Positions 1-13,325 of a stretch of 64,000 nt of DNA are shown here, one piece after another; position 1 is the stretch's first letter; each line of letters opens with the position of its first letter. The DNA is taken from NCBI GenBank assembly GCA_015179025.1, contig WHUX01000119.1, positions 102,280 through 166,279 of the forward strand, in the 5' to 3' direction. The notes under the pieces were generated by a model. It was given only the letters and a program-made list of their open reading frames with translations, was not told the origin of the DNA and did not search any database. Both the position numbers and the translations under genes were made by a program. Source of the DNA: Terfezia claveryi. Lineage: Eukaryota; Ascomycota; Pezizomycetes; Pezizales; Pezizaceae.

Positions 1-1164
1 TCAATTGTATTCTAATTAAGATAAAAATATTGAGCTTGTAATCTCTATATAATATAAGAGTTTTCTATTATATTAGATTCTGAAATTAGTTTATTATATT
101 AGCTTTTAATAAAATATTAATAATTACTTTTATATAAGTCATTAAATTAGATTCTAATTATAGATATTTAGTAAGTGAATTTATTATAAGTTTTATTATA
201 AGTTTGTTACAAGATTTTATTATAGTTTTATTATAGAGTTTTATTATAAGTTATTATAAGTAAATTAATAGGAATTCAATTTTTTACTCACCTATAGAAA
301 TCTATATATAAGATTATACTAGTTATACCAGCCTATATTAATAGATCCTAGATTTATACTAAACTTTATGAATTATATATAAACAATTTTTTTAAGGAGT
401 TTAGAATACTTATAATATTATAGATAAACTCTTTTTATATAATCTCTAAGTAATACTTCTAAAGAACTTTTTTACTAATAGCCTTGAATATCTATAATAA
501 ACTAGTTATCTATAGAGAATCTAGTAGCTTTTAGACTTCTCTATATTATTAAATAATATACTCAAAAATATTATTATAGATAAAATAAACATTATATATT
601 ATAGTTTTCTTACTAATAGAAATCTTATTTATATAGTCAGCAAAGGGTTTCAGAAATATAATTGCTTAATTAACTTGTTACTATTCAGCCTCTATAAGTT
701 AGAAAAAGAAGAATTTATAATTTTAGCTAATCTATTATTTTATAATTAATTTAAGTCTATACACTTATATAAATATATTAAATATTAAATTTTAATATAT
801 TTTTATATCTTAGAGTAAGCTAATAGGCTATTATTAGCTAGTATCTTATAGTAATTTGAATTGTACTAGATAAGGAGAACTAGTAATAATAGCTTTAAAT
901 ATCTTTTAAATTTAGAATAATTAGTAAGTACTATTTTTATAGAAGTATATAGACTTACTTTAAAAATAATATAGTTAAATAAACTAGAGAGGGAATTAGT
1001 ATAAGATATTAACTAAAATATTTAGATTGTTTAGATTATAGTTAAAGGTCTTATTAGTAAGTAGGGACTTAAAGTTTTGTAAATACTTTACTAGCTAATA
1101 CTAATATATAAATTAAATATAGTAGATAGTATTAATTAGGCTACTATTTGGAACAAGAGCTATA
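1..1164. other. AT-rich tract, no gene seen
   Basis: This stretch is visibly very AT-rich, with long runs of TA-rich words and no open frame of useful length on either strand. The composition resembles the heavily RIP-mutated repeat copies elsewhere in the window, so it is probably ancient repeat DNA, but I could not align it to any other element here. Confidence 0.5.
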
Positions 1165-1870
1165 TGTCTTACAACTATATACTTAGTCCTATTATGAGAG
1201 TCAGACAGAATCCTATCTAACTCTTATTATAGACATTATTGTCTTTATTATTATTTGTAATTATAGGTGATAGGGGGTTATTATTATATTATCTGTATTA
1301 TTATCTATGATGATAGGTAATGAGTTATTATTATTGTTACCCTCAGTATCACCTACGATACAGGTAATAAGTTATTACTATTGTTGCCCTCAATATTACC
1401 TATAATATAGGTAATAAGTTATTACTATTATTGTCTTTATCATTACCTATAATCATAGGTAATAGGTTATTATTATCTTACTTGACTTCCAAGATAGGGA
1501 TCTTAGGAAGCTTATTTCTTCTATTGCCTTAATAGGATTATATATATATAGCTCCTGTCTCTCAAACTATTATTGAATCTCTATCTAATATCTTATATAC
1601 CTAATATAGGACCTTACTTCTCTTAGTACTTATATACTTCTCTTATATATCTCTTTATCTTATGAATAGCTCTATAGTATAGCTACCTCCCTTCAATACA
1701 TATGGCAACTACTTCCATATATTTCTTGTTCTTACCTCTTGCCTCTTACCCTTTCCTTATTCTAGCCTTCCCCTAGTTATATGTATAGCACTTCTATATA
1801 TGTCTTGCTCTTGCTCTACCTTGACCCTGGCATACCCTTTCATTACCTTATCTTCAAAGCTATTATTATA
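1165..1870 (+). repeat. Decayed 5' LTR of the outer gypsy element
   Basis: The segment aligns by eye with the LTRs of gypsy elements A and B: an altered TGTCACAACC start, the 'gagagtc.gac' block of the B LTR near 1195, several degenerate copies of the CACCTGCG..CAGGTG palindrome of the A LTR between about 1260 and 1460, the TATATATAG promoter-like box near 1540, and the end corresponding to CGTTACA at 1864-1870. Most differences are C-to-T or G-to-A. It is the left boundary of the oldest recognisable element of the stack. Confidence 0.7.
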
Positions 1871-1907
1871 CTATATTAAATCTCTTTAACTAACTACTAT
1901 AATATTC

Positions 1908-2864
1908 AAACCAACTCTATTACTTACTAATAGATTCTAAGCCTAGAGGGAAACCCCAATCCCCTCAGACCTAGCCCAGCTGTTGGAATACTACCAAATA
2001 GCTATTAATATCTTTATCACCATATATAAGATTAGTAAAAAACAAGGAGTAGAGCTTCAAAATACTAAATAAAAGTTGAAAAAAACTAAAGATAAAATCC
2101 TCTTTTTCTGAGAAGACCTTGTAGACAATTGAGTATCCATTCATAACTTCAACCATACTCTTACTACTATAACTATATAGGCATCTGTAACTACTATACC
2201 TATCAAAACTTAAGACCTCCTTACTCTACCTAAATTTAATAGTAAATGAGCCTACCTTAAGGTCTAGAAAAACTTCATTAATATTAAGTTCAACAGAAAT
2301 GCTACTAAGTTTCTAACCACCCAGTATAAACTTGCATACATTTATAGTCTACTGGAAGAGAAGACTCTAGACTAAGTCCAGCCCTATATATTGGAAATAG
2401 GTATCAAACTAGCAGATATTTCTACCCTATTCATAATCCTTACCTGAGTATTTGGAGACCCAAACCTAAAGAGAATAGCCACTCTAGCCTTCCAGGCCCT
2501 TTGACAAAGAAATACTAACCTAGCTACCTATATAGCTGAATTCTCTAGGCTGGCTACAAAAGTTGACTAAAGCAATAAGATTAAACTAGATTAAGTTCAG
2601 GAAGGCTTAAGTATGAAACTTAGATAGGTACTCATCAATTTCTCAGATATCCTTATTCTTGAAGAATTTATTAATCAAGCTAGCTAATTGAAGCAAAAGA
2701 TAGCTAGGTTCAGAAACAGTCTTAAGGCTTCCCCTATAATAGTACTTCTCTGACCAACCTTTTTAGTCTTTTACCTTCAGCTATAGGTCTCTGTAATCCC
2801 TTTAAATAAGCTAGCCTACCCTTTCCTTATAGCAAGTAGACTAGCTCTTATAGACTTATTTGTA
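1908..2864 (+). pseudogene. Decayed Ty3/gypsy gag, 5' part
   Basis: Reads as a heavily RIP-mutated copy of the gag of gypsy A and B, from the region equivalent to their RFRAWQALPIP block to the SSG/RP block just before the zinc knuckle. Stops occur throughout. The match ends abruptly at 2864, and the very next codons of the same gag resume at 26190, so this is the left half of a gag split by the 2865-26189 insertion. It cannot make protein. Confidence 0.75.
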
Positions 2865-3572
2865 TATCACTAAAAATATTATTTGTATTCTATGTATCCA
2901 AATATATGGGACACACAGGATGCTTAGGAGACAAACTCAAGATCAAGATGCCAAATACTTAGTGCGCAAGCATCTAGACATACTCAGATAGTACTCTTAT
3001 GTCTGATATACAATACTATTATTTGGCAGGAGACCCTGCACCTAGGACACGACTCTGGTTGGAAGCCTTATTCTAATGCAACTTATCAGTGAACTTATAC
3101 CTTTGATATCTATACACAGTCCTCCTCGATCCCTAATATCAATCTGAATTGTAGAACCATTTATGATACTATAGCAAATTGCAGATCCATCTTGATACCA
3201 TTGTATGCACAAACTTCATTACTAACTCTATAGGTCTATTAGGTACTTTTCCCTAATACTTGTATAAATGCCTATTTGTCTTCAACTCTAGTCTGCTCAG
3301 ATTTCACGCCACAAATACTGGGTCCCTGATATACTATATTGGGACTACCTACATACCAAGCGGGTAAATCCTAACTGTGCATCCACTATTGTACTTAGTT
3401 CTACTCTGATATTACCTTTATTTCATACTTAAGGTACCTAATCTATTCATAAAAAACGTATATTTATATATATATGTATAGCAAGAAAAAGAAAAATTAT
3501 ATAGCAAAAAAAAAAAAGAGGCCAGAATGCTACTATGTTATATGTATTGAGGTATGATATTTCCAGAGTTAT
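2865..3572. repeat. Left terminal and subterminal region of the Plavaka-like element
   Basis: Non-coding. Read on the minus strand, about 2890-2985 matches the subterminal region at the right end of the 5759-14273 element (the 'AAGTATTTGGCATC' block followed by the CATCCTGTGTG / CGTCCTGTGCATC block). This shows that the two elements belong to one family. The remainder to 3572 is unexplained; I see no open frame in it. Confidence 0.5.
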
Positions 3573-4860
3573 TCAGTTATCATCCATTTCCTCTTCAAGT
3601 TCATTATCGGTCTTATGTTCTGTGGCTTCTATATTGGTTTCTATATGTGAGTTAGAATTAGCCTTTTCTAAGTAGTTATAAGTATAGAAAGATGTAAACT
3701 TACAGGAGTGGTCTTCCTCCTCACCTTAGTTGCCCTGCTGGTGGAAGGTATCGGGAATCTATTGCTGTATAATGCAAGCTACTTGGGTCGCTTAGAGAAG
3801 TTCCTGCATAAGCTTGGCCTTAAAGGCCGAGGTATCACTAACTTCCAGGGGCTGGTCTGATTCCAGACACTCTTTTTATTGTGCAGTGGCTAAATGTGTG
3901 TATATATCAACCTTTATAGCTGCTAATAGAAGTATATGTACTCTCCTTAGGTGGGCATTCTAGGTGGCTAAAAACTATTAGTATATTACTATATGCATCA
4001 GAAAGTGAGCTGCCTATATCGGATTAGAAATACTTACTAACAGTTGAATTGTATTTAAATTTTTTCATACTTGGAGGTTCAACATATACTCTAGTCATCC
4101 ATGCTTTGAAGCAATATCACATAGCTGAGGTTACCAGGCAAATAAAGACTTCATTTATAGCATCAAAGAAGGATTTATTACAGTTCCCCTACTGCTTAAG
4201 AGTGGAGAAATATTTATGAAAAATGATTTCTGTTATTTCACTCTCTCGGAAATACTTTTGGTAGGTCTACATGAGTATTAGATAAGTTAGACATATCAGA
4301 CTTCTAACACAAGAAGGAAGCTTTACCTCTCATCTATCTTCCCGATAGATAAACCAATTCTAGAATAAGAGATAGCTCACACACTAAACTACCTTATGCT
4401 GGGGCAGCTTGTCCAACCCAAAGACGCCTACAATACTGGGTTTATATTTGTAAACAAGATGTAAGCGAGTTCGGTAGTGGATGCTATAGAGCTGTAATGG
4501 TTTAGATTACTATCCAATGTCATACATAGGGAATATTACATATATGAGTACTTACAATTTTCAGGCATAGTAGTATCTCGCCAGTTTCCTCCTATGCCTT
4601 GACCTAAGTTACAGATAATAATTGTTGGATTTCCTCTGCATTGAGTATTAGATTTCTGAAAAGGGTATAATGCTATACATGGGAGGTAGCTCAATAGACC
4701 AGTTCCTTGTATTCGTCAGAAACTGAGAAAAATGAGCAGGATCTGGGCCTGACATGAGGTGACTTTTGGATCATAAGTCCAAGCTCTTCTTTCTCCTGAG
4801 TATGGCCTTCTGAGTTTAAGCTGAATGTATCACGTGGCATATTACTAGTACTAGACTCAG
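3573..4860 (-). pseudogene. Decayed companion gene of the Plavaka-like element, function unknown
   Basis: On the minus strand a coding signal runs toward a TGA stop at 3573-3575. Near the C-terminus it reads through an acidic segment (NELEEEMDDN). Further upstream it contains blocks such as SVSDEYKELVY and NAEEIQQLLSV, then a plausible intron with a GTAAGT donor near 4552 and an ACAG acceptor near 4490, then LYSIHYRTRLHLVYKYKPS. In-frame stops sit where Gln or Trp codons would be expected, the RIP signature. I do not recognise a domain. The 5' end of the gene is not resolved. Confidence 0.45.
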
Positions 4861-5758
4861 TATGGTGGGTATGTGGCTACCCTTTACTAGTAGAGAGCAG
4901 TGGTGGTGAGAACTATGTACATCATAGTTAGCCAGACTTATCTTGATTTAGGTGTGGGGGTAGTACTCACTCACTGCTTTGAACTCAATAGATATGCTAT
5001 AGAACTCGATAGGTATGCTGCAGCACTTGATGGATATGCTACAGAATGTGGTAGCTTTAGTGCACTATAATCGATTCAAAGTTTTCTACCTGGACGTCCT
5101 CTATCTGACTCAGCAAGTCTTTTGGAAGACAGAGCAAGATAGAGAGGCTGTAATACAGTATCCTCATCATCCTCCCCTTTGGTGTCCTCCTAAAATGAAG
5201 AGAATATAACTGTTTGCTGTCAGTTGACTCCTTGGGAGTGTTAGGATATTATGCAAGTAAACTAGAGGGACAGGAATAGAAGACAAGGGTACAGGGAGAG
5301 CAAAGAGGGGATAGGTAGAGAGGAGATAGGGGTATATAGAGATGTTGAATGTGTGAAGTTGTAAATCTTAGATATTAGATGTAAAGGAAATGTAGGGGCA
5401 AGAGTGGAAGAGAAGTAGTCAATAGGTAAAATGCTCATCTATTCTCTTATCTTGAGAAATACCTGACTCAACTATACTAAAATCCGACTAACTACAAAAC
5501 AACTTGACTACCCAAAAAAAAAAAAACTAACTATAATCAACCTGACTAACTATAAAAGAACTTAACTACCCAAAAAAAAAAAAAAGAAATAAACCAACTG
5601 TAAAGAAATTCCACTGACTAGACTAACTCCCAATGTACAAAGTCACCTAGACTATATGTTGTAGGTTATCTCGCAATTTTAAGAGTTAGTAGGAGTGCAC
5701 TAACTATTTAACACTTCCCATGCATGTTGGGCTGTATTCAATCCAAGAACTTTACTCC
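4861..5758. other. Unexplained part of the Plavaka-like element
   Basis: No supported gene. A short plus-strand open frame at 5015-5209 has no recognisable features. From 5511 to about 5585 there are two A-rich runs in a roughly 60-bp direct repeat (words like 'aactacc-caaaaaaaaaaaaa'). The segment ends where the foldback element begins at 5759. Confidence 0.35.
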
Positions 5759-5824
5759 ATCAGCAAAAAGGAATTGGCATTAGGACACACTACTAAGCGT
5801 CCAGACTCGATTTTGTGTCCTGTG

Positions 5825-6449
5825 TGTTGAAAATAATCATTTCCTTTCGATATAGTTAAGTATTTCCATACAATACATCGTTCTGTCTTATGATTACTTC
5901 CACATCATGCTAATACCCAATATGGACACTTGCTACCTGATTAAGGACTTCTGTATTATTTCTTTCACATGTGTTCACATGTCGTTCACATGTTCTTACC
6001 ATCTTTACTTACTTTCCTAACTTAGTATCTATTATCGTTGCATGATGCTGCTTTACTACTTAAGGTTACTGCTTACTTGTCTCAGTTGTCATAACTCAAC
6101 GATCACCTCTTCTATAACTTTCTATTATACTCGTTGACTCATATTACTGTCTCAGTCGCACACCTTTTATGTATTTCTTCATTCACATGTGCACGATATA
6201 CTATTCTTAGGTTATGTAACTTAGACTTTCTTACTAGATCTTTACCCTCAACTCATACCATTATATATCAGTTTCCTACTCCTGTATCTAGTTCTACACA
6301 CTTCTCGATTAGACTCAATAGACTGTCTACTCTCGACATAGTTCAACCATCTACTCGCTCACACTCTCTGCCTAATAAGCACTACTGTCCACCGCTACTA
6401 CCTCTGTAATTACTACCGCGATACCTCTGCTCATAGAAACCTTTCAATA
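5825..6449 (+). repeat. Copia 5' LTR
   Basis: 625 bp, paired with the 3' LTR of identical length. It would hold the promoter and polyadenylation signals. The open frame at 6134-6409 inside it is a by-product of the LTR sequence and recurs in the 3' LTR. Confidence 0.95.
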
Positions 6450-6468
6450 GGTTATGAGCTTGGAATAG
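6450..6468 (+). promoter_or_regulatory. Candidate copia primer binding site
   Basis: GGTTATGAGCTTGG begins directly after the 5' LTR, the position of a minus-strand primer binding site. It loosely resembles the tRNA-iMet-derived half-molecule PBS of many copia elements (TGGTATCAGAGC), but I could not check it against a tRNA set. Confidence 0.4.
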
Positions 6469-6526
6469 CTCAGGACAACTCGATAACTTTCTCGCATTCA
6501 CCTTCCCTCCTACACATATCTATACA

Positions 6527-9500
6527 ATGGCATTCGGTTCAGGATCTGGTTCTGGCAGTAAAGGAAAGGCTATACCATCTATCTTCCAACCACCGAAAGA
6601 TTTCAAGCCTATTCCAGTTAAACTCGACAACATCGAGTCACTCATTGGCAAAGACAACTATGAAGACTGGGCTGACACTATCAAAATGATTATGAGAGGC
6701 ATGGGTTGTAAGGAACTTGTTATTGAAGGAGTTAAACCTGCGACAGATGCGACACAAGAAGAGAAAGAACTCTTCGCAGCAATGGAAAATCAAGCTATCC
6801 TCATACTAATACAGGTTATCAGTAAACTTATACTGAAGGTCGTCTCTAAGTTTGATTCACCACACGAAATCTGGACTCATCTCAAAGACCAGTATTACCG
6901 TAATACCCTATTCTCTTTCGTACATCAACTATACACACTCTTCACCCTAGCCTCAACCTACACTCCTACTACCTCCTTCGCCGACTTTATTGAGCAATAT
7001 GAGACTGAGTAGTCTCGACTTTACTCTCTCACTGGCTCTTTAGATGAATATCGCAAATCCCTCCGTACTTTCCTCGATAAAGATGAAGCCAAAAGGGACA
7101 TCCTCCTCTCCTTCCTCGTTGAATATCACTCTAATATAGTCGACAACCTTTCAACTAAGTCCGACCTTATATATGCCGATACAAAATTACGACTCCTCTC
7201 TGTTGGTTCCGAAATCGAAAAACGGGATACTGCTCTCTCTACCTCCTTCAAGAAGAAAGGCAAGCCTCAACAGCAGCAATCACAACAACAGAACAAGGAC
7301 TCCGATGTAGAATACACCTATTGCAAGAAGCATCAACTCGGTAAATACATAGGTCACACATGGCAGAAATGCCAGAAGTTGAAGAAGTCAAATGAGGATA
7401 AGAAGAAGGATAAAAAGAAGGAAGACAAGAAGGAACAGGCTCTTATCGTTAGCAGCTCTGGTAGCTCCAAGGACGAGGCTCTCAGCATCAGTAACCCATC
7501 CCGAAAAACCATCTGGAAATTCGATACAGCGTGTAGTGCTCACATGACCAACGATATAGGACACTTCGAGAACTTTTCAGAGGATAGTGGAACTGTAGAA
7601 GGAGCTGGCAATAATCTCCTTGAAGCTAAAGGAAAAGGGACGGTCCTTCTTAACTGTCTACTCCCTAATGGCTCTACCTCCACTGTTCGTCTTGTCAATG
7701 TTCGATATGTTCCTTCTCTTAGTCACTCACTGTTTTCTTAGAATGCTGTTCGATCTCGTCTTTCCACATTTTCCACGGACTCTGGGTTTTATATTACGAA
7801 GAAAGGCAATGATTCTGTATTATTTATGGTGGAATTTGTTGGAAGTCTCCCATTTATTATTGAGTCAAATGAAAAGGCATTGGTCTCTTCCTCTCAAAAA
7901 ACGATCGATCACTAGCATCAGTCATTCGGTCATCAAGCCATTACTGTCCTCAAGCATAAAGATCTCTACTCTGACAGTGATATTCTCCCAACACCCCCTG
8001 ATAACTATCATTGTGAGCCATGCATACTCGCCAAATCTACTCACTCTGTCCCTAAGTCTACAACATCTCGTGCCTCCAATATTCTTGAACTCATTCACTC
8101 AGATCTTAGTGGTAAACTCCCCACACCTTCTTTTGGTGGAGCAAGCTACTTCATCACACTTATTGATGACTACTCTCGTGCTTCTTGGGTCTACTTCCTT
8201 AAACAGAAATCCAACTCAACCAAATCAATCCAAGACTTTGTTATCTTGGTTGAAAAGCAAACATCACACCATATTAAACGGTTTCGTACTGATAATGGTG
8301 GAGAGTATATTAACAAAGATCTTGAACAGTTCTTTAAGTCAAAAGGCATCGTACATGAACTAACGCCCCCTTACTCTCATGAATCTAATGGTGTAGCTGA
8401 ACACTTCAACCGAACAATACAGAACATGATGAGGGCTATGTTGACGAATATGGACAAAAGATTCTGGGCGGAAGCATACTCAACTTTGACCTATCTTCGA
8501 AATCGGTTACCTCATAGTGCTGTCAAAGGGAAGACTCCCTACGAGGTCTTTCACGGCAATAAACCTACCATCTCTCACCTTCAACCCTTCGGTAAGGAAT
8601 GTTATATACACATACCTGAGGAACGACGACCTGTAGGCAGTAAACTCCTACCATGGGCTGAGAAAGGTATATTCATTGGTTACACTAATAGCACAGCTAT
8701 CTATGAGGTCCATGTACCTTCTAGAAAGCATACTTATACAGTTCGAGCACAAGATGTCTCTTTCGGACCGAGTACAACTCCAGAAGAGGTACCTCTACCT
8801 GCATCTAACTCGACTAATCCATTACGGTCACCAACTATAAATACTGCTTCTCCTCCTACTTCTCCACTTGAAGTAATCCATACACTAGCTTAGAATTCCC
8901 AAACGAATATCTCTGGCAACAATGGTGTATACGAAATCCAAAACAAGCAGAAGAATGGTATTTTAAGGGACATCCACTGGTTCACAAAGCATGGTTCCCT
9001 GGTATGACTTTTTCCCATCCGATTGAAACAACATCGGATACAACTACTTCCTCACCTCCTATTCCTCCAACATCAACTGCAACGTCATCTTCTCCTCCAC
9101 CAGCTCCTGGACCTATATCCAAACCAACTCTACAAGTTCACTTACCTCCTCCACCTCAAAATCGAGATGAATATTCACCACTCACTTCACTTCCTCAAGA
9201 CCTTCGACAATCTTTACCCGATGACTCTAATGATGGAAACTTCACCCGAATCATTAGCGGAAAAATAGTTAGACCTACAACCATTACTAAGGCAGGTCGA
9301 GCTGTTTTCAAGCCAATAAAATTCGGAACTGTACAAGCTCCTATCGTCCCTATAATCAGTACAAAGATACAGTTTGATGGTCGTTCTAGATTAATTGAAG
9401 ACCCACCCAAAGTCTTTGATGAGGATAACAAAGAAGATAAAGTGTTGATCACTTTAGTCTTACAACATGGTGATGAACCTCAAACCTTTAAACAGGCTGT

Positions 9501-10992
9501 TAATTCACCTGATGAAGAAAAATGGAGAAAGGCTATGAACGAGGAGTTGGAAGCTATGAAGGATCAAGATGTTTGGAAAGTGGTTCCAACACCACAGGAT
9601 AGGAATATTATTGGAAGCAAGTGGGTATTTAAGATTAAGTGAGATGCTAATAGGAATATCGATCGGTACGAGGCACGTCTAGTTGCTCAAGGTTTCTCTC
9701 AATAACCCGGCACAGACTTCGATAAAATCTTCTCTCCTGTTGTTCGATACGACTCTCTCCACCTCCTTATCGCTTTGTCTGCTCACTTCCAATGTGAACC
9801 TCAACAAATGGATATCAAAGCAGCCTTCCTTTATGGCTCTTTGAATGAAATTATCTACATGCAACTTCCGGAAGGCACCTGGATTGACGGCATGTGTGCA
9901 AAACTTAACCGATCCATTTATGGATTAAAGCAGTCTCCTCGTCAGTAGTATGGATGATTAACATCTTTCCTCCTGACAATAGGTTTCTCTACTTGTGCCT
10001 TTGACCCCTGCGTCTTCATCCATAAGTCTGGCACAATCATACTCGCCCTTTATGTTGACGACATTACTTTATTCGGATATAAAGACTCAGCCATTATGAA
10101 GTCTACCAAACAGTCACTCAAACGAGAGTTTAAGTTAACTGATATGGATAACTTACATTGGCTTCTAGGAATTCGAATTGAGTACTCCAAGCATAGTATC
10201 ACACTATCCCAATCCTCCTACATTGACAAGATCCTCGAATGTTTCGGTATGATAGACTGCAACCCCGTCACTCTTCCTCTTGACTCGAACCATATTCTTC
10301 GACAATGCACAGATGAAGATGAGGTTACTGACATCTCCCTCTATCAACAAATCGTTGGATCACTTATGTATACAGTTATTAGTACACGTCCTGACCTGGC
10401 TTACTCTGTAACTCTTCTCTCACAATTCTCTCACAAACCATTGAAAGATCACCTTGGAGCAGTTAAACGAGTCCTACACTACCTTAAGGGTACTCGCAAT
10501 CTTGCCTTGACCTACAAACTTGGACAACCTCTTTCACTCGAAGGATTTACTAATTCAGATTTTGCTGGATGTCGTGACACTCGACGGTTGACCTCAGGAT
10601 ATATCTTTAAGCTCGCCTCTTGTACCATCTGCTGGAGATAACAAAAACAAAAATGCGTGACAACCTCCACTACCGAAGCAGAATACATTGCTGGTTCTAC
10701 TGCTACTAAACAACAAGTTTGGCTTCAGAATACACTAAGTAAGCTCTCTATCAAAGATATTCCCTCTGCCCTCTCTTGTGACAATAACGGCTCTATCGAC
10801 CTGTCTCATAATCCTCGAATCTCCGATAAGTCAAAGCACATTGACGTTGCTTACCACTTTGTCCATGAACTCGTTAACTCAGGTACTATCACGCTGTTGC
10901 ACATTCCTGGTGAACACAATCCAGTGGACATATGCACAAAGGCCTTTCCTAGTCCACGGTTCTCCTATCTCAAAGGATTAATTATGGGATAA
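6527..10992 (+). pseudogene. Copia Gag-Pol polyprotein, inactivated
   Basis: The ATG at 6527 opens a polyprotein read in one frame to about 8890 and in the next frame from there to 10992. Gag: the KDNYEDWADTIKMIMRGMG block near 6650. Protease: DTACSAHM near 7522. Integrase: HQSFGHQA and C..C from 7916, catalytic Asp in DDYSRASW, then DNGGEY and the HESNGVAEHFNRT glutamate region to about 8420. Reverse transcriptase: WKVVPTPQDRNIIGSKWVFKIK (9577-9639) and YVDD at 10051-10062. RNase H: TTSTTEAEYIA at 10660. Stops at 7010, 7739, 7912, 8891, 9640, 9703, 9946 and 10639 sit mainly at expected Gln or Trp codons, consistent with RIP. The frame change near 8890 is a small indel. Confidence 0.9.
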
Positions 10993-10994
10993 CA

Positions 10995-11006
10995 AGTGAG
11001 AAGGGG
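10995..11006 (+). promoter_or_regulatory. Copia polypurine tract
   Basis: AGTGAGAAGGGG directly precedes the 3' LTR, the position and composition expected of the plus-strand primer. Confidence 0.7.
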
Positions 11007-11631
11007 TGTTGAAAATAATCATTTCCTTTCGATATAGTTAAGTATTTCCATACAATATATCGTTCTGTCTTACGATTACTTCCACATCATGCTAATACCT
11101 AATATGGACACTTGCTACCTGATTAAGGACTTCTGTATTATTTCTTTCACATGTGTTCACATATCGTTCACATGTTCTTACTATCTTTGCTTACTTTCCT
11201 AACTTAGTATCTATTATCGTTGCATGATGCTGCTTTACTACTTAAGGTTACTGCTTACTTGTCTTAGTTGTCATGACTCAATAATCACTTCTTCTATGAC
11301 TTTCTATTATACTCGTTGACTTATATTACTGTCTCAGTCGCACACCTTTTATGTATTTCTTCATTCATATGTGCACGATATACTATTCTTAGGTTATGTA
11401 ACTTAGACTTTCTTACTAGATCTTTACCCTCAACTCGTACCATTATATATGAGTTTTCTACTCCTGTATCTAGTTCTACACACTTCTCGATTAGACTCAA
11501 TAGACTGTCTACTCTCGACATAGTTCAACCATCTGCTCACTCACACTCTCTGCCTAATAAGCACTACTGTCCACCGCTACTACCTCCATAATTACTACCG
11601 CGATACCTCCGCTCATAGAAACCTTTCAATA
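11007..11631 (+). repeat. Copia 3' LTR
   Basis: 625 bp, collinear with the 5' LTR. Differences such as CAATACATCG versus CAATATATCG and CAACGATCACC versus CAATAATCACT are transitions, as expected from RIP acting after insertion. Confidence 0.95.
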
Positions 11632-11825
11632 CTGTGCATCCCATATGTCTGGACGCTCCGGGGTGTTGCATTACAATCCAGATGCAACTAGGGCCTTGTG
11701 CTGCATTGCAATACCTTCCTGATGCCATTGGGGTCCCGAAAGCCATCTGGATGGTGGTTGACATAAGCTCAATATCTGGATATTAGAGTTTATTGCTATC
11801 GCATCATCAACTCAATTGAGGTTGT

Positions 11826-12600
11826 TAACACTATAGGTTTCATGTCTGGCACTTCTGAACCAGGGCCCCAAATCGCTCTCTTCTACGATGCACACCTGCT
11901 ACTAGCTTGCATCTATAATGCTCTATCAGTAGCCAGCTATATAGCCGCTATTGCAGCCATTGAATATGCATGCGGTAGAAATATCCATTGTATTTGTAAA
12001 TAATTATATACACAGAAGTATTGAGCAATAGATATATATATAGAACATTCAATCACTATGATACTCACTCTAATACTCGCTCCAATACTTGCTCCAATAC
12101 TCGCTCCAATACTTGCTCCAATACTCACTCCAATACTCACTCTAATACTCACTCCAATACTCACTCTAATACTCATTCCAATACTCACTCTAATACTCAC
12201 CCTAATACTCGCTCTATTATTCACTCTAATGCTCACCATAATGTGCTGGGATATAGAGCAAAGGGAAAATGCACGGGGAAGGGAGAGATAAATACAGGAA
12301 ATCCATAGTTGCTAAGGCCGACTGCTAAGCCCGACAATTTAGACTTTCCAAAAACTATGAGATAACGGATAACTAAAGAAGTGGCATGACAGTAATCAAT
12401 GGCGCTCAGCCCCTTTTTGTCCGCGGGTGCCGTACTCTTCAATACCTAGCCTGATAATAGTCATATTGGGAAATTGTAGTTATTATATCAAGATATATAC
12501 ATAGTTCACACTTTATGATATGTTTCATAGGAATTCATGCATTTGTGGGTATATATATATATATATATGTATGAGATTCTCATACCTTTGGAGACATATA
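11826..12600. repeat. Left arm of the long foldback
   Basis: This arm is matched, in reverse complement, by 13268-13985. Shared blocks include ACTATAGGTT..GAACCAGGGCCCC at the outer edge, ATTATATACACAGAAGTATTGAG, the 12-bp tandem repeats, CATAATGTGCTGGGATATAGA, TAGACTTTCC and GTGCCGTACTCTTCAAT nearest the centre. Corresponding open frames appear in both arms, on opposite strands, only because the arms are inverted copies; I do not regard them as genes. Confidence 0.85.
12060..12237 (+). repeat. 12-bp tandem repeat in the left foldback arm
   Basis: About fifteen units of a 12-bp repeat of the form ACTCGCTCCAAT / ACTCACTCTAAT. The unit length is a multiple of three, so every frame looks open and gives false periodic proteins (SNTH or PILT). 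The right arm has its own, shorter version. Confidence 0.9.
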
Positions 12601-13325
12601 TATATATATATATGAGAAATCTATGTATTACTGAGCTTATGTTTATATTTGCAAGGAATCCATACATTTATGGGCTTATATATATATGTTTCTAAAAGTA
12701 CGAGTTTCTTGCACATATATATATATGTATGCCTGCGAATGTATGCATGTCTCCAGATGTCTCTAAAAGTATGAGTTTCTCATACATATATATATATATA
12801 TACCCGCAAATGTATGTATATCTCTATATGTCTCCAAAAGCATGAGTTTCTTGTACATATATATATATATATGCTCACGAATGCATGCATTTCTCTATAT
12901 ATCTCCAAAAGCACGAGTTTCTCATATATATATATATATATATGCCCATGAATGTATGCATGTCTCTATATGTCTCCAAAAGTATGAGTTTCTCGTATAT
13001 ATATACATATATATGCTTGCGAATGCATGTATTTTTCTATATGTCTCTAAAAGCATGAGTTTCTGGTACATATATATATATATATGCCTGCCAATATATG
13101 CATTTCTCTATATGTCTCCAAAAGTATGAGTTTCATATATATATATATATATGTTTCCAAAAGCACAAGTTTCTTGTACATATATATATATATATGCCTA
13201 TGAATATATACATTTCTCTATATATTTCCAAAAGTATGAGTTTCACACATATATATATATATGTCTCCAAAAGGATGAGTTTCTCGTATATATATATATA
13301 TATATATGCCCGCAAATGCATGAAT
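12545..13325 (+). repeat. ~72-bp minisatellite in the foldback loop
   Basis: About ten copies of a unit made of an alternating TA run, a 'cccgcgaatgcatgcatttctctatatg' type stretch and 'tctccaaaagtatgagtttct'. The GAGTTTC landmark recurs at about 12703, 12769, 12841, 12913, 12985, 13056 and 13126 with spacing near 72 bp, with a few half-length units later on. At the left edge (12545-12600) units run in reverse orientation, so the array includes the turn of the foldback near 12.65 kb. Confidence 0.9.

Larger units (their letters stand above)
5825..11631 (+). mobile_element. Full-length Ty1/copia LTR retrotransposon
   Basis: Two 625-bp LTRs (5825-6449 and 11007-11631) flank an internal region with gag, protease, integrase, reverse transcriptase and RNase H in the copia order. 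The 5-bp CTGTG at 5820-5824 is repeated at 11632-11636. The LTRs start TGTTGAAAATA and end TTTCAATA; the terminal TA in place of CA may itself be a RIP change. About twenty LTR differences, nearly all transitions, and several internal stops mean the copy is inactive. It sits inside the left subterminal region of the foldback element. Confidence 0.95.

Noticed and set aside
2871..2880. CACTA-like terminus (CACTAAAAAT) suggesting an EnSpm element
   Set aside because: The opposite end reads CATCAGGAAAAA inward, not CACTA, and the 2-bp duplication places the start at 2865.
12021..12308. Protein with SNTHSNT repeats, with a related frame on the opposite strand at 13550-13840
   Set aside because: The similarity arises because the two places are inverted arms of one foldback; the periodicity is from the 12-bp array.
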